Shown: positions 7,950 to 16,853 of the stretch, one piece after another
Layout of the letters: each line of letters starts with the position of its first letter
How positions within the stretch are numbered: the stretch's first letter is position 1
NCBI GenBank assembly: GCA_964385045.1
Contig: CAYLNM010000028.1
Coordinates: forward strand, 1-33,733
Length of the DNA stretch: 33,733 nucleotides
Direction: 5' to 3'
Source of the DNA: CAYLNM01 sp964385045
GTDB taxonomy: Bacteria > Planctomycetota > Phycisphaerae > Phycisphaerales > SM1A02
The notes under the pieces: generated by a model
What the model was told of the DNA's origin: nothing
Database searches by the model: none
What the model saw: the letters and a program-made list of their open reading frames with translations, nothing else
Made by a program: the position numbers and the translations under genes

Positions 7950-8672
7950 TCAGTCCCAGGCCGAGAGCACCGCCAGCACCTCGTCGAGGGTCACCGCGCC
8001 GTCGCCGTCGAAGTCCTCCGGGCAGTCGTCGCAGGAACCCCAGGCCGAGAGCACCGCCAGCAGGTCGGCCAGGTCGACGGTCCCGTCGCAGTCGACGTCC
8101 GCGAGGCGACAGGTGACCAGCTCGAGCTCGTCCCAGAAGACGTTGATGAAGGTGCCGGCGGCGAGGGTGCCGCGGAGCTCGACCTCCCACGCGGCCGCGG
8201 CGGCGGGCACGCGGCCGCGGGCCTCGAAGCCGGTCCAGCGGAGCTCGGCACCGGTGAGCTCGCCGCTCGACCGCTCCCGCAGCACGAGCCCGTCGGCGTC
8301 GCGGAGCCGGAGCACGGCCTCGCCGAAGTCCTCGAACTCGGTCTGGAAGGAGCCGGTGAGCCGCAGGCGGCCGGCGTCCGCCGGCAGGGCGTCGCCCTGC
8401 CGCATGGAGATGGTGCCGTCCTGCGCGGCCCCCGCGAAGCTGAACAGCCACTCGCCCGCGAGCGGCAGGACGAAGCCCGTCGTCTGGTCGACGCTCGTCG
8501 CCGCCTCGATCGGGGCGCCCGCGGGCTCGAGCGTCCAGCCGCTCGTGTCGCCGGTCTCCGCCCCGGGGTTGACGAGCAGGTTGGGCGGGCCGGCGAGCGC
8601 GGAGGCGGCGGCGATCGCGAGGGAGCCCGCGGCGATCATGGGAGCGAGGCGAGGCAGACGGGGCTGCGACAT
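7950..8672 (-). CDS. exported carbohydrate-binding-like protein with dockerin-like tail
   Basis: A 240-residue protein starting MSQPRLPRLAP. The signal peptide ends ASALA-G near residue 27. The next part begins LLVNPGAETGDTSGWT, the usual opening of jelly-roll carbohydrate-binding-like domains, and continues with beta strands up to about 180 (WLFSFAGAAQDGTISM, RLRLTGSFQTEFED). Two dockerin-like units follow: CRLADVDCDGTVDLADL ending SAWGSC, and CPEDFDGDGAVTLDEV ending LSAWD. The second unit lacks the final G-x-C found in the sister proteins. There is no catalytic motif, so a binding or structural role is likely. The ATG at 8672 is preceded by the same CCGGAGTCC sequence as the 7702 start. A longer Arg-rich in-frame extension is rejected because the signal peptide begins here. 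Confidence 0.75.
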   Translation of the reverse strand: MSQPRLPRLAPMIAAGSLAIAAASALAGPPNLLVNPGAETGDTSGWTLEPAGAPIEAATSVDQTTGFVLPLAGEWLFSFAGAAQDGTISMRQGDALPADAGRLRLTGSFQTEFEDFGEAVLRLRDADGLVLRERSSGELTGAELRWTGFEARGRVPAAAAAWEVELRGTLAAGTFINVFWDELELVTCRLADVDCDGTVDLADLLAVLSAWGSCDDCPEDFDGDGAVTLDEVLAVLSAWD

Positions 8673-8850
8673 GGCGATGGACTCCGGGCCGTGGGGGCGG
8701 CGGATGGCGATCCCGGTACCCCTGAACACGGAGGTCGCCGCCGGCCGGCGCAATCGCCTCGGAGCATCGCCGCGGAACCGCACCCCTCCGCGGCCCCGAC
8801 GGATCAGCCCCGCGGAGCCCCCGGCCGCCGAGCACGGCCGTGCGTCGATC

Positions 8851-8929
8851 CACGGCCCCCGGTCACGGCCCCCGGTCGCAGCCCTCGGTCATGGCCCCCG
8901 GTCACGGCCGCCGGTCACGGCCGCCTGGT
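8851..8929. repeat. degenerate 13-bp tandem repeat, six units
   Basis: Units of CACGGCCCCCGGT start at 8851, 8864, 8877, 8890, 8903 and 8916. The first two are identical, the others differ by one to three bases, and the last is 14 bases long. It lies in non-coding DNA between two exported-protein genes. Its core, ACCGGGGG on the other strand, also resembles the 8-bp repeat at the left window edge. Confidence 0.85.
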
Positions 8930-9052
8930 GCCTGCTCCGCCCCGCCGGCTCGCGGAGCCGCAGCGTCCCCGCGACGCCGGTGGCCGCCCGGTCCGGCGAC
9001 GGTTCCGAGATCCGCGCCCGCCGTCCGGGGCCGTCGTGCTCCACGCGAACGA

Positions 9053-9079
9053 GCCCCGGCCGCACGCGGCGGCCGGGGC
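9053..9079 (-). terminator. 11-bp perfect stem-loop after the phytase-like gene
   Basis: GCCCCGGCCGC (9053-9063) pairs with GCGGCCGGGGC (9069-9079) around a five-base loop. It lies about 50 bases beyond the stop codon at 9128 of a leftward gene. There is no T-run, so the terminator role is inferred from position. Confidence 0.55.
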
Positions 9080-9127
9080 CCTCGGACGAACGGTCGGCGG
9101 CACGGGCGCGGGCGCCGCGGGCCGCGA

Positions 9128-11569
9128 TCACGCGCAGGCACCCCACCCGGCCAGCACCGCCAGGATGTCGTCGAGGTCGAAGGCGCCGTCGCCGTTGACG
9201 TCGGCCGCCGCGTCGCCCGAGCCGGCCCCGACGGCCTGCAGGACGCCGAGAAGGTCGCCGAAGGACACCAGTCCATCGCCGTCCAGATCCGCGACGCAGG
9301 GCTCGATCGCGAAGGCGAGGAACTGCGTCCGCTGGAACGGGCTGAAGTTGTTGTCGCTCACGACGATCAGCGAGCGGCGACCGTCCGGCAGCACCGGCCC
9401 GAGCGCCATCGCCTCGACGTTGTCGAGCAGGACGCCGAGCCCGCCGAGGTCGAGGACCTCCCGCTTGCTCACCGGGGTCACCTCCAGGCCCTCGATCGAC
9501 TCCACGCCGGCCACGTCGTCCGCCCCGGCGGTCGAGACCTCGAAGAGGAAGGCGTCGAAGCCCACGCCGATCGAGAACGACCGCTCGAGCGCGAGCAGCC
9601 GGTCCTCGCCCACCGCGAGAAGCTCCACGAGGCCGTTGGTGGTGAACTCGCCGGGCGGCACGCTCGCGGCGACGACCGGGCCGACCTCGTAGACGTGCTC
9701 GGCCGCCACGTCGCCGGCCGCGAGGTCGAAGGCGAGGATGCGGGCCGGACTTCCGGCGTCGACCGTCGCGGGCGGACCGTCCTGGAACAGGGCGTTCTCG
9801 GTGGCGGTGAAGAGCGTGCCCTCGCCCGGGGTGACGGTCAGGCTCTCGAAGGCGAGGTTGTTGCGGATGCCGAAGTCCGGGGCCGGGAGGTACGCGGCCG
9901 GGATCGGCAGGGCGTCCCGCTGCCGGCCGATGACGGTGAACCGGTCGACGAAGGGCGGGATCAGGGCGTTGGCGTCGCCCTCGGAGGCGACGAAGAGATC
10001 GCCGGTCGACGCGAGGGCGATGCCCTCGGGATCGAGCACGCCGGCGGCGAAGGGCACGCCCGCGACGTCCCGCAACGTGAGCACGTTGCGGACCGTCACG
10101 TCGTCCTCGTCCAGGCTGCCGTCGGACAGGTCGATGGTCAGGGCGTAGAACCGCGGATCGTCGATCTCGCCGCGGTCGTCCGAGAGGGCGAGGTACGCCC
10201 CGATCGCCGGGTCGTAGACGAGACCGGAGAGGCCGCCGATCTCGGTGTCCTCGAACAGCTCGCCGGTGGGGATGGCGACCTCGCCGAGGAGCTCGAGGCG
10301 GTACGAGGTCGGGAACGGTGCCGGGGCCGGGGCGGGACCGTCGACGAGCACGTCGACCGAGACCGGGCGGTGGTCGGAGCTCACCGCCGGAAAGCCGGGG
10401 CCGACGAGCCCGAACAGCTCGTCGCCCTCGCTCGGCCAGAACACCGACGCGCCGGCGACGCCCATGTCGCTCGAGGGAAGGACGTAGTCGACCCGCAGGT
10501 TGCCCGGGCCGGCGGGGTTGAAGTCCCCGGTGTCGAGCGACGGCGAGCCGAGGTGGTCGAGGTCGAGGCCGTCCTGGCGGAGGGCGGCGTCGATGCCGCC
10601 GAGGCTGGCCGGCCGCGGGTCGACGAGCTCGGGCGACTCGATGATCTGCTGGATCGCGCCGGGGACGCTGTCGCCGTCCACCGGGTCGGCGTTGTAGTCG
10701 CCCATGATCACGAACTTCGCGTCCGGATCCAGACCCCCGCGGACGCCCGCGTCGTCGTGGATGTAGCCGCCGGCTCCGGGCGTGACGTAGTCCGCCCAGA
10801 AGCGGATCTCGTCGTGGTTGCGGCGGCCGTTGCGATCCTCCGGACCGTCGAAGACGGGCGGCGTCGGGTGGGCCGCGAGGACGTGGACGGTCACCGGACC
10901 GTCCTCGCCCGGCACGAGGATCGGGACGTCCCAGTGGCTCTTGCTCGAGAGCCGGACGACCTCGAGCTCCTCCGGGGAGTACCACGGCTCGTTGGTGTCG
11001 GGATCGACCGGGAGCAGGGCGCCCGGCATGTCGGCCCAGCGGAAGCTCTGGAAGGTGCGGACGTTCTCGACGTCGATCGGGTGCTTCGAGAGCAGGACCA
11101 TCGCGAACTGGCCGGGGAAGAACCCGAAGCCGAACGCGTCGCCCGGCCCGTCCGTGCGGCCGTCGTTGTCGAGGTCGAGGCCCGACGGGATGCCGGTGTT
11201 CGAGGGGGCGAGGTAGACGTGCGGGAACTCGATCGGCTGCGCACCGTTCTGCGACACGCTCAGGTAGTTCTGCTGCAGGAGCTCGACTGCCTCGCCGGCG
11301 GCGTCGTAGTCGAACTCGTTGATCAGGATGACGTCGGGATCGAGCCGCTGGATGATCTCGGCCACCGCGCGGGCCTGCGGATCGTCGCCGTCGGAGAGGC
11401 TGGCGATGAGCCCGCCCTCGACGGAGCGATTGAGCGACGCATTGAACGAGGTGAAGCGGACGGGCTCGACGCCGGATCCGTCGCCGGCGAGGGCCACCGC
11501 GGGCATCGCGAGGGCGGCCGAGACGGCGGCCGCGGCCGCGGCTGCGAGGCGGCTGAAGGACGATCGCAT
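9128..11569 (-). CDS. exported endonuclease/exonuclease/phosphatase domain fused to phytase-esterase-like domain, dockerin-like tail
   Basis: An 813-residue protein starting MRSSFSRLAA, with a signal peptide ending AVALA-G near 28. Residues about 37-405 are an endonuclease/exonuclease/phosphatase domain: INEFDYD (metal-binding Glu), VHVLAAHPTPP, FVIMGDYNADP and the terminal SSDHRPVSV histidine are all in place. Residues about 415-745 match the esterase-like domain of phytase: GGLSGLVYDP, YLALSDDRGEIDDPRFYAL, DPEGIALA, NNLAFESLTVTP. Two dockerin-like units end the protein (VADLDGDGLVSFGDL, AADVNGDGAFDLDDI, ending GWGACA). Joining two phosphoester-hydrolase-like domains suggests a role in obtaining phosphate from organic phosphates or extracellular nucleic acids; this is inference. 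GGAGAAG lies upstream of the ATG. Confidence 0.85.
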   Translation of the reverse strand: MRSSFSRLAAAAAAAVSAALAMPAVALAGDGSGVEPVRFTSFNASLNRSVEGGLIASLSDGDDPQARAVAEIIQRLDPDVILINEFDYDAAGEAVELLQQNYLSVSQNGAQPIEFPHVYLAPSNTGIPSGLDLDNDGRTDGPGDAFGFGFFPGQFAMVLLSKHPIDVENVRTFQSFRWADMPGALLPVDPDTNEPWYSPEELEVVRLSSKSHWDVPILVPGEDGPVTVHVLAAHPTPPVFDGPEDRNGRRNHDEIRFWADYVTPGAGGYIHDDAGVRGGLDPDAKFVIMGDYNADPVDGDSVPGAIQQIIESPELVDPRPASLGGIDAALRQDGLDLDHLGSPSLDTGDFNPAGPGNLRVDYVLPSSDMGVAGASVFWPSEGDELFGLVGPGFPAVSSDHRPVSVDVLVDGPAPAPAPFPTSYRLELLGEVAIPTGELFEDTEIGGLSGLVYDPAIGAYLALSDDRGEIDDPRFYALTIDLSDGSLDEDDVTVRNVLTLRDVAGVPFAAGVLDPEGIALASTGDLFVASEGDANALIPPFVDRFTVIGRQRDALPIPAAYLPAPDFGIRNNLAFESLTVTPGEGTLFTATENALFQDGPPATVDAGSPARILAFDLAAGDVAAEHVYEVGPVVAASVPPGEFTTNGLVELLAVGEDRLLALERSFSIGVGFDAFLFEVSTAGADDVAGVESIEGLEVTPVSKREVLDLGGLGVLLDNVEAMALGPVLPDGRRSLIVVSDNNFSPFQRTQFLAFAIEPCVADLDGDGLVSFGDLLGVLQAVGAGSGDAAADVNGDGAFDLDDILAVLAGWGACA

Positions 11570-11915
11570 GAGGCTTCTCCGTGGGGCTCGGCACGGCCGC
11601 GTTCCTCGCGGCTCCCCGGCCCGGGAGGGATTGAACCTCGGACCGGCGGTTGCGCGGCTCACGTCCTGCATGCGCTCCGTGACGAGGTGGTTGCCTGCGT
11701 CACCGTTCGGCTGACGCCGTGCGTGCGCCGCGTTCAGCCCTCCGGAACACGTCGGCGGGACGCCGATTCACGCACCGCGGGACGCGGAGATCGGTGGCGG
11801 TCGCGAGCGATCCCAGGGGCCGTGCCGGCTGGAACGTTCCCGTTGCGGCGGCGGCGGCGGCGGCGAGCCGGCGGGAGATCGACGCCGGCGGGCAGGCACG
11901 GCCCGCCCATCGCCT
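11570..11915. other. 346-base intergenic region
   Basis: No gene is supported. It separates the end of the hydrogenase operon (stop at 11916) from the phytase-like gene (start 11569), both leftward, so it should hold the operon terminator and the next promoter. It contains a run of GCG triplets near 11847-11864. A GGTTCAATCC stretch near 11627-11636 on the minus strand resembles a tRNA T-arm, but no tRNA can be built around it. Confidence 0.55.
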
Positions 11916-13304
11916 TCACGAGCGGCGCATCCACACGGCCAGCGCCCACGCCACGGCGGTGACGACGGCCGCGAGGAGGACGGCGTTCGCCGGCAGGCCG
12001 GCACCGGCGGGATCGATCGGGGGCGCCGCCCCGACCACCGCGGCGGGATCGGCCGGCGCCGCCCCACCGGGCCACGCCCGCTGGCGGCGGACCGCCTCGA
12101 AGGGCCAGCCGACCGCGACCTCGGCCACGACCACGCCGCCGGCCGCCGCCGCGTCCCCGCCGTCCCCGTGTTCGACCGCCATCGCCGGCCGCAGCGGCGC
12201 GGGGAGCGGATCGAGACCGGTCGACGCCGTCTCGAGCGGAGTGATCCGCATCACCGAGACGCGAACGCCGGGACGTTCGGTCTCGGTCACCGACAGCCGG
12301 TGCGCCCGGCCGCCGTGCGCGACCGTCCGCTCCCACCGCACGGCCCGGCCGGCCGCCGCGTCCACCTCGCCCGCCAGATCGGCGAGCAGCCGCGGGGCGG
12401 CGGCGGCGGACGCGGCCCAGGTCACGAACAGTGCCAGTCCGAAGCCGAGGACGGCGAGACGAAGGGCCTCGCCGAGCCGGCGCCCCCGCGCGGCGCCGGC
12501 CCTCGGCGCGGCCCGCGCCGGGCGGCGCCGCCGCCCGGCGCGACGCACGGTGGACGCGAGTCCGGCCAGGCCCGCGCCCCAGACGGCTCCCTGCACGAGG
12601 AGCGGCCCGCCGAGGGGGAACACCGGCAGCCGCTGCCGTCCCTCCGGATCGCCCGAGAGCGACGGCGTGTCCATCGGCTCGATCGTGATGCCGGGCATGA
12701 AGGACACGCTGCGATTGACGACCACGGGCCGAGGCCAGCCGCCGCGGGTCTCGATGATCACGGCCCGCCGGGGCCCCGGGCGGTCGAAGGTCGCCCGGCG
12801 CGACGGGGGGGTGCGGACCGCGGGAGGATCGGCCGCGGCCGGCGTGGCCCCGTCCCCGTCCGACGCCCCCGCGGGCCTCGCGGCCCGGGCCTCCGCCTCC
12901 GCCGCCGCCTCCATCGCCGCCGCGGTCTCGGCGGAATCCTGCCGCAGGGCGAGCCGGAACCAGCGCGGCGCGGTCGCCGCCGCCCGCCCCGCGAGCCGGG
13001 GATCGGCCGGATCGACCGCCTCCACCGACGCGAGCCATTGCTCGAAGGCGCCGTGCGATCGCGCGACGACGTCGACGAGGAACGTTCGATCCTCCGCCCG
13101 CCACGCGAGCGGCCGAGCCGCGGGCTCCGCGACCACGACGCGGTCGGACCACGTTCCGATCCACGAACGGCCGTCGAGCCATGCGCCGCCGACGGCCAGG
13201 CCCCACGCCACCGCCATGCCGGCCAGCAGCCAGCCGACCACCGACTCGAGCCCGCGCCACCCGCGGTCCCGACGCGCCCCGGACCCCGCCGCCTCCCGCC
13301 TCAC
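11916..13304 (-). CDS. uncharacterised polytopic membrane protein translationally coupled to hypF
   Basis: A 462-residue protein with about four membrane helices: near 21-42 (VVGWLLAGMAVAWGLAVGGAW), 230-250 (LLVQGAVWGAGLAGLAS), 283-305 (LGFGLALFVTWAASAAA) and 437-458 (LLAAVVTAVAWALAVWM). A soluble segment of about 190 residues lies between helices 1 and 2, and another of about 130 between helices 3 and 4; both probably face the same side of the membrane. No family was recognised and no metal-binding motif is visible. It starts with GTG at 13304, whose GTGA overlaps the hypF stop codon, so it is the last gene of the huc/hyp operon. A link to hydrogenase function (membrane attachment, electron transfer) is suggested only by this coupling. 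Confidence 0.75.
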   Translation of the reverse strand: MRREAAGSGARRDRGWRGLESVVGWLLAGMAVAWGLAVGGAWLDGRSWIGTWSDRVVVAEPAARPLAWRAEDRTFLVDVVARSHGAFEQWLASVEAVDPADPRLAGRAAATAPRWFRLALRQDSAETAAAMEAAAEAEARAARPAGASDGDGATPAAADPPAVRTPPSRRATFDRPGPRRAVIIETRGGWPRPVVVNRSVSFMPGITIEPMDTPSLSGDPEGRQRLPVFPLGGPLLVQGAVWGAGLAGLASTVRRAGRRRRPARAAPRAGAARGRRLGEALRLAVLGFGLALFVTWAASAAAAPRLLADLAGEVDAAAGRAVRWERTVAHGGRAHRLSVTETERPGVRVSVMRITPLETASTGLDPLPAPLRPAMAVEHGDGGDAAAAGGVVVAEVAVGWPFEAVRRQRAWPGGAAPADPAAVVGAAPPIDPAGAGLPANAVLLAAVVTAVAWALAVWMRRS

Positions 13305-15676
13305 CCGTCCGCCCCGGCGTCACCCTGTGCCGCCGCGATCGCGATCTGCCCCACCGCGATGCCGCCGTCGTTGACCGGTATCCGCTCCGGCAGCCGCAGC
13401 TCGAGCTCGACGCCGATCCGCGCGGCGAAGGCGTCGAGAAGCCGGCGGTTCTGCCACACGCCGCCCGAGCAGACGACGGTCCGCACGTCGGTTCCGGCCG
13501 CCGCCCGCCGGACCGCCTCCGCGAGGCCCGCCGCAAGGGCCTCGTGGAAGGCCCGCGCCAGTACCGCGGCCGGCACGCCCTCCCGCCGCCGCGCCACCAT
13601 CGCGCGGATCACGGCCGCACCGTCCAGCCGCCCGCCGTCCGGCCGGCCGGCGGCCATCGCGCCCGCGAGCCGCGTCGCCTCGGCGCCCGCGGCCACGCCA
13701 TCGCCCCCGCGTGCCGCCAGCCGCTCCAGCCGGATCGCCGCCTGCCCCTCGTAGGTGATCTCCCGCACGAACCCGCAGACCGCGGCCGCGGCGTCGAAGA
13801 GACGCCCGCAGGAGGTCGACGGGAAGCACCGCAGCCCGCTCCGGACCATCGACGCCGCCTGGCGGAACCGCGGCGGGAAGCCGAAGGGCTCGCCCTCCAG
13901 CACCGCCGGGTCGACGTCCGTGAGATAGGCCGCCGCCGCCTGCACCGGGTGCCGCGCCGCGGCGTCGCCCCCCGGCATCGCCACCGGGGCGAGTCCGTCC
14001 ACCCGCTCGAGCCCGCCGGCCACGGTGCCCCGCAGGATCTCCCCGCCCCGGATCGTGCCGTCCGGATCCCATCCCGTCCCATCGAGCGCGACGCCGATCA
14101 CGGGCTCGTCGGGGCGGCCGTGCTCGAGCAGCACGCCGGCCACGTGCGCCGCGTGGTGCTGCACCCCCACGTGCCGCCGGGCGGGGAGCTCGAGCGCGGT
14201 CCGGGTGGAGACGTACCCCGGGTGGAGGTCGTGGGCGACGACGAGCCCGCGCGGGTCGATCGCCCGCATGTCGAGGAGGTCCTCGATCGTCTCCCGGAAC
14301 GCCCGATCCGCCGAGAGCTCCCCGAGGTCGCCCACGTGCTGCGCAAGGAGCACCTCGCCGTCGGCCGCAAGGGCGATCGCGTTCTTGAGGTCGGCCCCCA
14401 CCGCGAGCACCGGTCGCGGTGTCTCGAGCCGGGCCACGCTCGCCGGGGCGTGGCCGCGCGCACGCCGCACCATGAAGGGCCGGCCCCGCCGCACCGTGAC
14501 CACCGAGTCGTCGACCCGCCGCCGGATCGGCCGCTCGCCCACGAGCAGCGCGTCGGCGAGTCCGGCGAGTCGCGTGCGGGCGTCATCGTCCTCGTAGGCG
14601 ATCGGCTCGCTCGATCTGTTTCCGCTGGTGAGGACGAGCGGCACCGGTGCCCCCGCCTCCAGCAGCATCACCTGCATGGGAGCGCACGGCAGCATCACGC
14701 CCAGCTCGTCCGTGCCGGGCGCGACGCCCGGCAGATCTCGCCGGGCCGGGGCGAGCACGATCGGCCGCGCGGTCGACGTCAGCAGTCCGCGGGCGACGTC
14801 GTCCAGCTCCACGAGGTCCTCGGCCGTGGCGACATCGGACACCAGCAGCGCGAACGGCTTCTCCTTGCGGAACTTCCGCTCGCGCAGGGCGGCCACCGCC
14901 GCCGGGTCCGTCGCGTCGCACGCGAGGTGGTAGCCGCCGATCCCCTTGATCCCGACGACCGCCCCCGCCGCGAGCCGCCGCGCGGCCTCCGCGATCGCCG
15001 CGGGTCCCCGGGCGAGCGGCCGGCTGCCCGCGACGCCTCCCGCCTCGTCTCTCGCATCGTCTCCCGCCGCGGCCCCCGCCGGCTCCTCCAGCACGTACGT
15101 CGGCCCGCACGCCGGACACGCCACCGGCTGGGCGTGGAAGCGGCGGTCCGCCGGGTCCTCGTACTGGGCGCGGCACCGCGGGCACAGGGGCCACGCCGCC
15201 ATCGTCGTGCGGTCCCGGTCGTAGGGCAGCGAGCGGATGATCGAGTACCGCGGCCCGCACTCGGTGCAGTTGACGTACGGATAGGCGTGGCGGGGGTCGG
15301 CCGGATCGCGCAGCTCCCGCAGGCAGTCGTCGCAGACGCAGAGGTCGGGGCTGATCCGGGTGGTCGGCCGCCCGCCCTCCTCGCTGCCGCGGATCACGAA
15401 CGCGTCCGCCCCCTCGGGCATCGCCTCCGCCACGTCGATCGACTCGACCACCGCCGCCGCCGGCAGCTCCCGCGGCCGCCCCAGACGGTCGACGAGCGCC
15501 GCCACCGCGTCCGCCTCGCCTTCGGCGTGCACCAGCACCCCCGCCACGTCGTTGAGCACCCAGCCCCGGACGCCGAGGCGCACCGCCAGCCGGTGCACCG
15601 ACGGCCGGAAGCCGACGCCCTGCACGATGCCGCGGACCGTGATCCGCCGCGCGACCACGGCCGGCGGCTCGGGCAC
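13301..15676 (-). CDS. hypF: HypF carbamoyltransferase, [NiFe]-hydrogenase maturation
   Basis: A 791-residue protein with all HypF domains in order. The acylphosphatase domain is at 10-97, with GIVQGVGFRPSVHRLA. Two zinc fingers follow the CX2CX18CX2C rule (C115/C118/C137/C140 and C165/C168/C187/C190). A YrdC-like nucleotide domain lies around 225-410 (IKGIGGYHLACDA, RERKFRKEKPFALLV). The C-terminal Kae1-like carbamoyltransferase domain carries VQHHAAH at 506-511. HypF makes carbamoyl-adenylate and loads the carbamoyl group onto the C-terminal cysteine of HypE, giving the CN ligands of the active-site iron. It starts with GTG directly after the hypE stop codon and overlaps the next gene by four bases. 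Length is normal (about 750-800). Confidence 0.98.
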   Translation of the reverse strand: MPEPPAVVARRITVRGIVQGVGFRPSVHRLAVRLGVRGWVLNDVAGVLVHAEGEADAVAALVDRLGRPRELPAAAVVESIDVAEAMPEGADAFVIRGSEEGGRPTTRISPDLCVCDDCLRELRDPADPRHAYPYVNCTECGPRYSIIRSLPYDRDRTTMAAWPLCPRCRAQYEDPADRRFHAQPVACPACGPTYVLEEPAGAAAGDDARDEAGGVAGSRPLARGPAAIAEAARRLAAGAVVGIKGIGGYHLACDATDPAAVAALRERKFRKEKPFALLVSDVATAEDLVELDDVARGLLTSTARPIVLAPARRDLPGVAPGTDELGVMLPCAPMQVMLLEAGAPVPLVLTSGNRSSEPIAYEDDDARTRLAGLADALLVGERPIRRRVDDSVVTVRRGRPFMVRRARGHAPASVARLETPRPVLAVGADLKNAIALAADGEVLLAQHVGDLGELSADRAFRETIEDLLDMRAIDPRGLVVAHDLHPGYVSTRTALELPARRHVGVQHHAAHVAGVLLEHGRPDEPVIGVALDGTGWDPDGTIRGGEILRGTVAGGLERVDGLAPVAMPGGDAAARHPVQAAAAYLTDVDPAVLEGEPFGFPPRFRQAASMVRSGLRCFPSTSCGRLFDAAAAVCGFVREITYEGQAAIRLERLAARGGDGVAAGAEATRLAGAMAAGRPDGGRLDGAAVIRAMVARRREGVPAAVLARAFHEALAAGLAEAVRRAAAGTDVRTVVCSGGVWQNRRLLDAFAARIGVELELRLPERIPVNDGGIAVGQIAIAAAQGDAGADG

Positions 15677-16828
15677 TCAGCAGATCCTCGGCAGCGGGTC
15701 GCCGACGAGGACGTCGATCACCCGCTGCGATCCGAAGTCGGTGCGGCCGATCACCCGCTGGGGATGGTCGTCCACCACCCGGCCCACGATCGCCGCCCGC
15801 TCCCCGCCGGGCGTCGCCTGCAGCGCGGCCAGCGCCGCCTCGACCCGTGCGCCGTCGACCACCGCCACGAACTGGCCCTCGTTGGCCACGTGCAGCGGGT
15901 CGAGGCCGAGCAGCTCGCACGCCCCCCGCACCGCGTCGCGGACCGGCACCCGCGCCTCCTCGAGCGTGACGCCGAGGCGGGCGTCGGCGGCGAGCTCGTT
16001 CAGGACCGTCGCCACCCCGCCGCGAGTCGCGTCGCGCATCCAGCGCACGCCCTCGCCCAGGGCATCGAGCAGCGCGGTGCACAGCGGCAGCAGGCTCCGT
16101 GAGTCGCTCCGCAGGTCGGCGTCCAGGTCGACCTCCGACCGTGCGATCATGATCGTGATGCCGTGGTCGCCGATCGGGCCGCTCACGAGCACCGCGTCCC
16201 CGGTCCGCACGTGCCCGGGGCCGAGCCGGGCGTCCGCCCGCACGCGGCCGACGCCGGCGGTGTTCACGTAGAGGCCGTCGGCCTTGCCGTGCTCGACCAC
16301 CTTGGTGTCGCCTGCGACGACGGACACGCCCGCCGCTCGCGCCGCCTCGGCCATCGCCGCCACCTGCACCCGCAGGTCCTCGGACGCGAGGCCCGACTCG
16401 AGCACGAAGCCCGCGGTGAGGCCGAGGGGGACCGCGCCCGAGACCGCGAGGTCGTTGACCGTGCCGTGGACGGCGAGGGATCCGAGCGTGCCGCCGGGGA
16501 AGACGTGCGGCCGCACCACGAAGGTGTCGGTCGTCATCGCGAGTCGGCCCGACACCGGCTCGAGCACCGCGGCGTCGCCCATCGCATCGAGCTGGGGATT
16601 CGAGAGCAGCGGGGCGAAGAGACCCGAGACCAGCCGGTGCGAGGCCTGGCCGCCCGCCCCGTGCTGCATCGAGATCGTCTCGTCGTGGAAGCGCTTGCCC
16701 GGCGGCAGCGCCGCCGGATCGCGCCCGGGGCCGTCGCCCGCGCCGTCCCCCGCGCCGGGGCTGGAGCCCGCGTCGTCGCCCGCCCCGGAGGCCGGGCCGG
16801 GGCCGGGCGGCGTGGCCATGCTCGTCAT
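15677..16828 (-). CDS. hypE: HypE carbamoyl dehydratase, [NiFe]-hydrogenase maturation
   Basis: A 383-residue protein of the PurM/AIR-synthase-like fold. The essential C-terminal motif PRIC is present; its cysteine carries the thiocarboxamide that is dehydrated to thiocyanate. Core motifs include HGAGGQASHRLV, LDAMGDAAVL, TTDTFVVRPHVFPGG, GTVNDLAVSGA and MRDATRGGVATVLNEL. The first 45 residues are an unusual Pro/Gly/Ala/Asp-rich stretch before the normal HypE start; M4 is an alternative start. It receives the carbamoyl group from HypF, encoded directly downstream with no spacing, and hands CN to the HypC-HypD complex. HypD ends 25 bases upstream. Confidence 0.97.
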   Translation of the reverse strand: MTSMATPPGPGPASGAGDDAGSSPGAGDGAGDGPGRDPAALPPGKRFHDETISMQHGAGGQASHRLVSGLFAPLLSNPQLDAMGDAAVLEPVSGRLAMTTDTFVVRPHVFPGGTLGSLAVHGTVNDLAVSGAVPLGLTAGFVLESGLASEDLRVQVAAMAEAARAAGVSVVAGDTKVVEHGKADGLYVNTAGVGRVRADARLGPGHVRTGDAVLVSGPIGDHGITIMIARSEVDLDADLRSDSRSLLPLCTALLDALGEGVRWMRDATRGGVATVLNELAADARLGVTLEEARVPVRDAVRGACELLGLDPLHVANEGQFVAVVDGARVEAALAALQATPGGERAAIVGRVVDDHPQRVIGRTDFGSQRVIDVLVGDPLPRIC

Positions 16829-16853
16829 CGCGTCGTCCCTTCGCGGCTCGTGG

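Larger units (their letters stand above)
8673..9127. other. 455-base intergenic region
   Basis: No gene is supported here. It holds the upstream region of the gene at 7950-8672, a degenerate 13-bp tandem repeat (8851-8929) and a stem-loop (9053-9079) behind the phytase-like gene. Open frames in it are unbroken only because of the GC content. Confidence 0.6.

Noticed and set aside
11581..11740. tRNA-like T-arm GGTTCAATCC on the minus strand
   Set aside because: The T-loop consensus fits, but no matching acceptor stem, D-arm or anticodon arm can be formed from the 75 bases before it. It lies just upstream of the phytase-like gene and is probably chance.
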